In this document: one piece after another, positions 57,791 to 64,000 of the stretch
Position numbering within the stretch: position 1 is the stretch's first letter
Layout of the letters: every line of letters begins with the position of its first letter
Assembly: GCA_018374355.1 (NCBI GenBank)
Contig: JAHAFI010000008.1
Location: forward strand, 51,000-114,999
DNA from: Clostridiales bacterium
Lineage (GTDB): Bacteria > Bacillota > Clostridia > Lachnospirales > Lachnospiraceae
Direction: 5' to 3'
DNA length: 64,000 bases
The notes under the pieces: model-generated
What the model was told of the DNA's origin: nothing
Database searches by the model: none
The model's input: the letters and a program-made list of their open reading frames with translations, nothing else
Position numbers and translations under genes: made by a program

Positions 57791-58483
57791 ATGCAGGGAA
57801 AACTTTATGGTTTGGGCGTGGGACCGGGAGATCCGGAACTTCTCACAATCAAGGCCCTTCGATTAATAAAAGAAAATGAAATCATAGCGGTTCCGGGAAG
57901 TGAAGTACAGGGAAGCGTGGCCTATCAGATTGTCAAAGGCGTGTATGAGCAGTTGGATGAAAAAACATTGATTCCCATCGCCATGCCGATGACAAAAGAC
58001 AAAGAACTTCTGGAAGAAAATCACCGGAAGGCGGCGGAGGATGTGGAAGCGTGGCTGAAACAGGGAAAAAATGTAGTATTTCTCACACTGGGGGATCCAA
58101 CCGTTTATTCCACGTATCTGTATGTTCACAAGAGAATTCTTGAGAGAGGCTATGAAGCTGAGATCGTCAGCGGGATTACTTCCTTTTGTGCAGTGGCTGC
58201 AAAGCTGAATATGGGTCTTGTGGAGATGGCAGAGCCCCTTCATGTGATTCCGGCTACCTATAAGGCACAGGAGATGGACGAGGTTTTGAAGCTGCCGGGA
58301 ACAAAGGTTTTGATGAAAACCGGGAAAAAGATGAAGGAAGTGCGGGAGAGCATTTTGAGAAGCGGGCAGAAGGCGGTTATGATTGAAAACTGCGGAATGC
58401 CGGAAGAAAAGATTTATGAAACTGCGGAAGATATCCCGGAGAGCGCCGGATATTATTCCCTGATTATAGTAAAAGAGAAGTAG
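57791..58483 (+). CDS. cbiL: Precorrin-2/cobalt-factor II C20-methyltransferase
   Basis: 230 residues, class III methyltransferase: GLGVGPGDPELLTIKALRLI near the start, FLTLGDPTVYSTYLY near 97 and VSGITSFCAVAAKLNMGLVE near 124. Adds the C20 methyl group to the cobalt-bound intermediate. GAAAGAGG precedes the ATG. cbiF follows 10 nt later. Confidence 0.94.
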   Translation: MQGKLYGLGVGPGDPELLTIKALRLIKENEIIAVPGSEVQGSVAYQIVKGVYEQLDEKTLIPIAMPMTKDKELLEENHRKAAEDVEAWLKQGKNVVFLTLGDPTVYSTYLYVHKRILERGYEAEIVSGITSFCAVAAKLNMGLVEMAEPLHVIPATYKAQEMDEVLKLPGTKVLMKTGKKMKEVRESILRSGQKAVMIENCGMPEEKIYETAEDIPESAGYYSLIIVKEK

Positions 58484-58493
58484 GGAGAAGACT

Positions 58494-59252
58494 ATGGTAC
58501 ATTTTGTTGGAGCAGGTTCCGGTGCGCCGGACCTGATTACAGTCAGAGGTAAGAAATTTTTAGAAGAGGCGGATGTGATCATTTATGCAGGATCACTGGT
58601 AAATCCCCAGCTTCTGGAATATGCAAAGGAAGGATGTCAGATTTACAACAGCGCGAAGATGACGCTGGAGGAGGTTCTGGAAGTTATTTTTAAGGCGGAG
58701 GAGGAAGGATTGACCACAGTTCGCCTGCATACGGGAGACCCTTCCCTTTACGGGGCAATCCGGGAGCAGATGGATGTGCTGGAAGAGAAAAATATCGCAT
58801 TTGATTACTGTCCCGGTGTCAGTTCCTTCTGCGGTGCGGCAGCGGCTTTGAATCTGGAGTATACATTGCCGGACGTTTCCCAGAGCGTGATCATCACACG
58901 GATGGCGGGAAGAACACCGGTACCGGAAAAAGAGAGCATCGAATCATTTGCTGCTCATCAGGCAACGATGGTGGTATTTTTGAGCACCGGTATGCTGGAG
59001 GAGCTGAGCAGGAGACTGATTGCCGGAGGATATAAAGAGGACACCCCGGCGGCCATTGTATACAAAGCGACATGGGAAGATGAAAAGACTTTCGTCTGTA
59101 CGGTGGGAACACTGGCAGAAACAGCAAGGGAAAATCAGATCACCAAGACAGCTCTGATGATCATCGGAGATGTGGTAAAACATGGAAAATACAACCGTTC
59201 GGAGCTTTACAATCCGGCATTTACCACGGAGTTCAGAGAGGCGTCCAAATAA
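58494..59252 (+). CDS. cbiF: Cobalt-precorrin-4 C11-methyltransferase
   Basis: 252 residues, class III methyltransferase fold: VHFVGAGSGAPDLITVRGKKF, IIYAGSLVNPQLLEYAKEG, RLHTGDPSLYGAIREQMDVL, PGVSSFCGAAAALNLEYTLP and ITRMAGRTPVPEKESIE, all diagnostic for CobM/CbiF. Methylates C11. Its stop directly abuts the cbiG start, with no gap. Confidence 0.95.
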   Translation: MVHFVGAGSGAPDLITVRGKKFLEEADVIIYAGSLVNPQLLEYAKEGCQIYNSAKMTLEEVLEVIFKAEEEGLTTVRLHTGDPSLYGAIREQMDVLEEKNIAFDYCPGVSSFCGAAAALNLEYTLPDVSQSVIITRMAGRTPVPEKESIESFAAHQATMVVFLSTGMLEELSRRLIAGGYKEDTPAAIVYKATWEDEKTFVCTVGTLAETARENQITKTALMIIGDVVKHGKYNRSELYNPAFTTEFREASK

Positions 59253-60350
59253 ATGAAGCTTATCATGATTGCATTTACGGAAAACGGTCTGGCCCTTGCA
59301 AAGCGTGTAGAACGGTTTCTGAAAGAGCAGGGCCATCAGACGGCGCTGTTTGTAAAAAGCAAATACATTACGGTTCTTTCGGACAGCGGCGTGCAGCAGG
59401 TAACCTCAGGTCTGAGGGAATGGGCAAACGAATGGATTCCCGGCTGCGACGGCGTGATTTTTATCGGAGCGGCAGGAATTGCCATACGGACCATGGCTCC
59501 CTTTGTAAAAGATAAGCGGACAGACCCGGCGGTTGTGGTGCTGGATGAAAAGGGACAGTTTTCCATTCCCCTGTTATCGGGGCATCTGGGCGGAGCCAAT
59601 GAACTGGCCCGGGGGATTGCAGAGGAGATCGGCAGTACTGCCGTGATCACTACGGCGACGGATGTAAATCACCATTTTGCGGTGGATGTATTTGCAAAGA
59701 AAAATCATCTGTGGATTTCAGATATGAAGCTGGCTAAGGAGGTTTCCGCTCTGGTGCTGCGGGGAGAAAAGCTTCCGGCGGGAGCAGGAGCGGGTTATGT
59801 GCCGAAGCATGGCGGCGCAGGTATCTGTGAACTGGAATTTCCCATAGAACAAAAGGAAACGGCGCAAAGAGGAGGCCCGGAAATGACCAGCCCGGACGGG
59901 AAAAGGGGAACCTTCTGGATTCAGACGGAGAAAAACCGGATGCTGCATCTGGTGCCGAAAAAGGTTACGCTTGGAATCGGCTGCCGGAAAGGGACTTCCT
60001 GCGAGGCCATTGAAAAACAGGTGGACCGTGTACTGAGAGAACAGGGAATCTTCAGACAGGCGGTTTCAAGGGCTGCAAGTATTGATCTGAAAAAGGAAGA
60101 GCCGGGGCTTCTTGCATTTTGTGAAAAATGGGAGCTGCCTCTGGAAATATATACAGGTGAAGAACTCAGACAGGCAGAGGGAAATTTTACCCCGTCAGCA
60201 TTTGTAAACGGAATCACCGGGGTGGATAACGTATGCGAGCGAAGCGCGGTGTTGGGAAGCCGTCAGGGTACCTTACTGGTGAAAAAACAGGCGCAGGACG
60301 GGGTGACCGTGGCCTGTGCTATAGAAGATTGGAGTGTGGATTTTGAATAA
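59253..60350 (+). CDS. cbiG: Cobalt-precorrin-5A hydrolase
   Basis: 365 residues; opens the delta-lactone and expels acetaldehyde, the ring-contraction step special to the anaerobic path. The N-terminal domain has GVIFIGAAGIAIRTMAPFV near 70 and SGHLGGANELARGIAEEIG near 110. The C-terminal CbiG domain begins near 233 (TLGIGCRKGTSCEAIEKQVD) and includes ASIDLKKEEPGLLAFCEKW. Overlaps the start of cbiH. Confidence 0.94.
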   Translation: MKLIMIAFTENGLALAKRVERFLKEQGHQTALFVKSKYITVLSDSGVQQVTSGLREWANEWIPGCDGVIFIGAAGIAIRTMAPFVKDKRTDPAVVVLDEKGQFSIPLLSGHLGGANELARGIAEEIGSTAVITTATDVNHHFAVDVFAKKNHLWISDMKLAKEVSALVLRGEKLPAGAGAGYVPKHGGAGICELEFPIEQKETAQRGGPEMTSPDGKRGTFWIQTEKNRMLHLVPKKVTLGIGCRKGTSCEAIEKQVDRVLREQGIFRQAVSRAASIDLKKEEPGLLAFCEKWELPLEIYTGEELRQAEGNFTPSAFVNGITGVDNVCERSAVLGSRQGTLLVKKQAQDGVTVACAIEDWSVDFE

Positions 60351-61074
60351 ATTATATGTGGTAGGGATTGGTCCCGGAGAATATGAGCAGATGACCTTGA
60401 AGGCCATTCATGCGATGGAAAAAAGTGATGTGATCATCGGATACACGGTGTATGTGGATCTGGTGAGAGAGCATTTTGCAGGAAAGGAATTTCTTACAAC
60501 GCCGATGAAAAAGGAGGTGGACCGCTGTGTTCTGGCCTTCGAGGAGGCGATGAAAGGAAAAACAGTTTCCATGATCTGCAGCGGAGATGCGGGAGTTTAC
60601 GGAATGTCCGGCCTGATGTACGAGGTGGGCGTAAACTATCCGGAGGTGGAGCTGGAGATTATCCCGGGGGTTACCGCAGCAACGGGCGGAGCCGCTGTTT
60701 TGGGAGCGCCTCTGATTCACGACTTCTGTCTGATCAGTCTGAGCGACCTTCTGACTCCTTGGGAAAAGATCGAGGCCCGTCTTTTAGGCGCTTCTCAGGC
60801 AGATTTTGTCATCTGTCTGTATAATCCGTCCAGTAAGAAACGTCATGATTATCTGCAGAAAGCATGCGATCTGATGTTGAGATACAAATCCGAGGATACC
60901 GTCTGCGGTATCGTAACGTATATCGGCCGGGACGGCGAGTGCGCAAAAGTGATGAGTCTGAAAGAACTGAGAGAGACACAGGTGGATATGTTCACTACCG
61001 TCTGGATCGGCAATTCACAGACAAAAGAAATCAACGGAAAAATGGTGACACCGAGGGGATACCGAAATGTATAA
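60343..61074 (+). CDS. cbiH: Cobalt-precorrin-3B C17-methyltransferase
   Basis: 243 residues, class III methyltransferase: LYVVGIGPGEYEQMTLKAIH, MICSGDAGVYGMSGLMYEVG, PGVTAATGGAAVLGAPLIHDF and LYNPSSKKRHDYLQKA. Catalyses C17 methylation with ring contraction. The start is most likely TTG 60343, 8 nt after GGAG and overlapping the cbiG stop; a GTG at 60334 is also in frame. It overlaps the next gene by 8 nt. Confidence 0.94.
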   Translation: MNKLYVVGIGPGEYEQMTLKAIHAMEKSDVIIGYTVYVDLVREHFAGKEFLTTPMKKEVDRCVLAFEEAMKGKTVSMICSGDAGVYGMSGLMYEVGVNYPEVELEIIPGVTAATGGAAVLGAPLIHDFCLISLSDLLTPWEKIEARLLGASQADFVICLYNPSSKKRHDYLQKACDLMLRYKSEDTVCGIVTYIGRDGECAKVMSLKELRETQVDMFTTVWIGNSQTKEINGKMVTPRGYRNV

Positions 61075-63103
61075 AGCAATTGTATTCGCCGGAACGGCGG
61101 AGGGCCGGAGGATAGCGGAATATCTGAACCGGAACAAAATTCCGGTGAAGGTATGCGTGGCTACCGGGTACGGGGAAAGTCTTCTTCCCCAAGGGGAATA
61201 TCTGGATATTTCCCACCAGCGGCTGGGGCAGGAGGAGATGGAAACGCTGATGCGCTCCATGGACAACGGTCTGGTGATCGATGCCACCCACCCTTATGCA
61301 CAGATCGTCACGGAGAATATTCAGGCGGCCTGCCGGGAAACAGGTGCAGCGTATCTGCGTGTGCTGCGGGAAGAGATTTTCGGGGAAGAGGAAAACAGTA
61401 ATTCCAAAGCGCCTGTGGTATATGTGAACAATACTCAGGAAGCGGTGGAATATCTGGAACACACCGCGGGAAATATCCTTGTGACCACGGGAAGCAAGGA
61501 GCTGGCAGAATATACCGCTCTCACCAATTACAGGGAACGGATTTACGCCCGTGTTCTTTCCATCCCCGGTGTGGTTCAGTCCTGTGCCGGGCTGGGTGTG
61601 GAAGGGAAGCATCTGATCTGCATGCAGGGACCTTTTTCAAAGGAAATGAATACTGCGATGATTCGCCAGTGGGATATCTCATGGATGGTGACGAAGGAAT
61701 CCGGCCAGACGGGCGGTTTCCCGGAAAAATACCTTGCGGCAAGGGAAACGGAATGCGGTCTGGTAATCATCGGACGGCCGAAAAAAGAAGAGGGCTGTAC
61801 GCTGGAGGAATGCCTGAACCTGCTGGCAGAGCGTTGGAAGCTGCCAATGGACAGGGAAGATAGGGAAGACCGGAATACTCAGCGGAAGATTTCTCTGGTA
61901 GGAATCGGCATGGGAACGGCGGATACCCTGACAGCGGAGGGAAAAAGAGAGCTGGAAGAGGCGGACCTTCTGATAGGCGCCGGAAGAATGCTGGAACAGA
62001 TACAAAGACCGGGGCAGACCGTGGTAAATGCCTATAAGCCGGAGGAAATCTGTGGCTATATCAAGGAACATACGGAATTTCACCGGGCAGCAGTGGCCCT
62101 CTCCGGTGATGTGGGATTTTACAGCGGGGCTAAAAAACTGCTGGCGCTTTTAAAACAGGAATTGCCGCAGGTGCAGCGGAAAGTCTGCAGCGGAATTTCC
62201 TCCATGATTTATTTCTGCGGCAGACTGGAAACGCCTTGGGAGGACGTAGTTCCTTTAAGCCTTCACGGAAGAAAAAGAAACCTGACCGGAATTTTAAGAC
62301 AGAATCCCCGAGTATTTGCCATTGTGGGAAACCGGACGGGAGCAGCAGAAGTCTGCCGGAAACTCACCTCCTATGGCATGGGAACAGCAAAAATCGCAGT
62401 GGGCGAACGGCTGTCCTACCCTGAGGAGAAAATCTCCCGGGGAACTGCGGAGGAATTTCAAAATTACGAGACAGATCCTTTAAGCGTGCTGCTTCTGGAA
62501 TGGGAGGAAGGAAAACAGGCGGTGGTAACCCATGGGATTTCCGATGAAGAATTTCTCAGGGACAAGGTGCCTATGACAAAAGAGGAAGTGAGAAGTATTT
62601 CTCTTTCCAAACTGCGTCTCAATAGAGATTCCGTAATCTACGATGTGGGAGCGGGAACCGGTTCCGTATCGGTAGAGATGGCTCTTCAGGCAGTGGACGG
62701 ACAGGTCTGGGCAGTGGAGAAAAAGGAGGAGGCCGTGAACCTGCTTTACAAGAATAAGCAGAAATTCCGGGCCGACAATCTGGAAATCATCCGGGGACTG
62801 GCTCCGGAGGCCTGCGCAGAGCTTCCCACACCTACCCATGCATTTATTGGAGGTTCCTCAGGAAATTTAAGAGAAATACTGGAGCTTTTGCTTCAGAAAA
62901 ATCCTCAGATCCGGGTGGTGATCAACTGCATCACGCTGGAAACACTGGGTGAGGCGATGGAATGCATCCGGAAGCTTCCGGTGAAGGATGTGGACATTGC
63001 ACAGGTCAGTGTGGCGAAAGGGAAAAAAGCCGGACCCTACCATCTGATGATGGGACAAAATCCGGTATCAATCATCTCATTTACAGGAGAAAATAATGGA
63101 TAA
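61067..63103 (+). CDS. Fusion: precorrin-6A reductase + C5- and C15-methyltransferase/decarboxylase (CbiJ-CbiE-CbiT)
   Basis: 678 residues carrying three steps of the pathway. Residues 1-255 are CbiJ: AIVFAGTAEGRRIAEYLNR, VIDATHPYAQIVTENIQAAC, VTTGSKELAEY. Residues 273 to about 480 are CbiE, a class III methyltransferase (SLVGIGMGTADTLTAEGKRE, CSGISSMIYFCGRLETPWED). Residues about 485-678 are CbiT, a Rossmann methyltransferase (MTKEEVRSISLSKLRLN, IYDVGAGTGSVSVEMALQ near 522, FIGGSSGNLREILELLL). CbiET fusion is common; the joined CbiJ is less so. No frameshift separates the domains. Overlaps the cbiH stop and the cbiA start by 8 nt each. Confidence 0.93.
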   Translation: MYKAIVFAGTAEGRRIAEYLNRNKIPVKVCVATGYGESLLPQGEYLDISHQRLGQEEMETLMRSMDNGLVIDATHPYAQIVTENIQAACRETGAAYLRVLREEIFGEEENSNSKAPVVYVNNTQEAVEYLEHTAGNILVTTGSKELAEYTALTNYRERIYARVLSIPGVVQSCAGLGVEGKHLICMQGPFSKEMNTAMIRQWDISWMVTKESGQTGGFPEKYLAARETECGLVIIGRPKKEEGCTLEECLNLLAERWKLPMDREDREDRNTQRKISLVGIGMGTADTLTAEGKRELEEADLLIGAGRMLEQIQRPGQTVVNAYKPEEICGYIKEHTEFHRAAVALSGDVGFYSGAKKLLALLKQELPQVQRKVCSGISSMIYFCGRLETPWEDVVPLSLHGRKRNLTGILRQNPRVFAIVGNRTGAAEVCRKLTSYGMGTAKIAVGERLSYPEEKISRGTAEEFQNYETDPLSVLLLEWEEGKQAVVTHGISDEEFLRDKVPMTKEEVRSISLSKLRLNRDSVIYDVGAGTGSVSVEMALQAVDGQVWAVEKKEEAVNLLYKNKQKFRADNLEIIRGLAPEACAELPTPTHAFIGGSSGNLREILELLLQKNPQIRVVINCITLETLGEAMECIRKLPVKDVDIAQVSVAKGKKAGPYHLMMGQNPVSIISFTGENNG

Positions 63104-64000
63104 CAGTAAAAAAACCCCCCGCTTTCTGATAAGCGCAGCTGCCAGCGGAAGCGGAAAAACCCTGATTACCTGCGGGATTTTGCAGGCCTTAAAAAACAGG
63201 GGGCTTAGAACGGCTTCCTTCAAATGCGGGCCGGATTATATCGACCCCATGTTTCACAGTAGGGTGATCGGCGCAAAAAGCAGAAATCTGGATACTTTTT
63301 TTACCGATCAGGATATGGCAAGATACCTGGTGGAGAAAAATGCAGAGGGCTGTGATATCTCGGTAATCGAAGGTGTTATGGGATATTATGATGGTCTGGC
63401 GGGAATTTCCCATCAGGCAAGCGCCTACGATGTGGCAGTAAAGACAGAAACCCCCGCAGTATTCATTGTAAACTGCAAGGGCATGAGCGTTTCCATCCTG
63501 CCGTACATCAAGGGGTTTCTGGAATATCAGCCGGACAGTATGATCCGTGGGGTGATCCTTAACCGGATTTCTCCCATGCTTTACCCAAGGCTAAAGGAAA
63601 TGATAGAATCCCGGCTCCCCGTCAAGGTGCTGGGCTATGTGCCGGAGGTAAAGGAATGCGTTCTGGAAAGCCGTCATCTGGGTCTGGTGATGCCGGAGGA
63701 GATTGGAGATTTACAGGAAAAAGTGCAGGAATTTGCCGCCGTGATTGAAAAAACGGTGGATCTGGACGGAATTTTACAGCTTGCTTCAGACGCTCCCCAG
63801 TGGAAAATGACGAAAGTTCCGGAGATTTACCATGTAAAAGCTCCGGTGCGTATAGCTGTGGCAAGAGACGAGGCATTTTGCTTCTTTTACGAGGATAATC
63901 TTGAGCTGCTGCGCCGGATGGGGGCAGAACTGGCAGAATTTTCCCCCATCCATGACAAAGGCCTGCCGGAAAATATACAGGGACTTCTCCTAAACGGAGG
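63096..64000 (+). CDS. cbiA: Cobyrinate a,c-diamide synthase (partial)
   Basis: The first 301 codons; the C-terminal glutaminase half lies outside the window. ATP- and glutamine-dependent amidation of the a and c side chains. The N-terminal P-loop SAAASGSGKTLITCGILQAL (residues 13-32), FKCGPDYIDPMFHS near 48, IEGVMGYYDGLAGIS near 90 and VKAPVRIAVARDEAFCFFYEDN near 248 are standard. The ATG at 63096 overlaps the previous stop by 8 nt and GGAGAAAA lies just upstream. The reading frame is open to base 64000. Confidence 0.94.
   Translation, partial: MDNSKKTPRFLISAAASGSGKTLITCGILQALKNRGLRTASFKCGPDYIDPMFHSRVIGAKSRNLDTFFTDQDMARYLVEKNAEGCDISVIEGVMGYYDGLAGISHQASAYDVAVKTETPAVFIVNCKGMSVSILPYIKGFLEYQPDSMIRGVILNRISPMLYPRLKEMIESRLPVKVLGYVPEVKECVLESRHLGLVMPEEIGDLQEKVQEFAAVIEKTVDLDGILQLASDAPQWKMTKVPEIYHVKAPVRIAVARDEAFCFFYEDNLELLRRMGAELAEFSPIHDKGLPENIQGLLLNG

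Overview
The window reads as chromosomal DNA of a spore-forming anaerobic Clostridia, most likely a member of the Lachnospiraceae. Reasons: the housekeeping order plsX-acpP-rnc-smc-ftsY and ylxM-ffh-rpsP-khpA-rimM-trmD, the sporulation gene spoIVA with a sigma-E-like promoter, the oxygen-independent cobalamin pathway (cbiD/G type), cell-wall-binding repeat proteins, and ABC/GntR and VanRS-like modules. No rRNA, tRNA, CRISPR array, prophage or intact insertion sequence was seen.

Layout. 1-9 kb: partial pyrB (minus strand), then a plus-strand run folC, pheA, a DUF815 ATPase, an HD-domain Ppx/GppA phosphatase and ppk1 (folate, phenylalanine, polyphosphate). 8.5-14.3 kb: a two-component system joined to a secreted/membrane protein and an ABC-2 exporter. 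14.3-23.4 kb: a PHP phosphoesterase, a GntR-regulated ABC module with a palindromic operator over its promoter, an LD-carboxypeptidase, a second PHP protein behind a structured leader, a cation/proton antiporter, aspartate kinase and a lipoprotein. 23.5-31.3 kb: plsX, acpP, rnc, smc, ftsY and threonine dehydratase. 31.4-41.7 kb: an accessory block holding a DUF362 ferredoxin, a ROK regulator/isomerase/xylulokinase sugar operon, a YhhN membrane protein, larC-larE, a VOC protein and most of the unexplained repeat DNA. 41.7-45.5 kb: the SRP/ribosome-maturation operon. 45.5-52 kb: acetyltransferase, MATE exporter, an XRE-regulated ABC operon, a small XRE gene with a broken partner, and a nitrilase-family hydrolase. 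52-56.2 kb: spoIVA and a repeat-rich SleB-type wall hydrolase. 56.2-64 kb: a cobalamin-riboswitch-controlled cbi operon running off the window end.

The most interesting signals are non-coding: (1) a dispersed family of about 140-bp intergenic elements with related inverted ends and two internal hairpins whose stems differ in sequence but keep pairing; (2) a 256-bp foldback element with about 85-bp arms and two perfect branch hairpins just upstream of the ylxM-ffh promoter; (3) a repeat-rich 0.3-kb block after the sugar operon; (4) an unclassified structured 5' leader before a PHP-domain gene. The accessory block appears to lie inside what is one continuous cluster (ftsY-ylxM-ffh) in many Firmicutes, and the repeats concentrate there.
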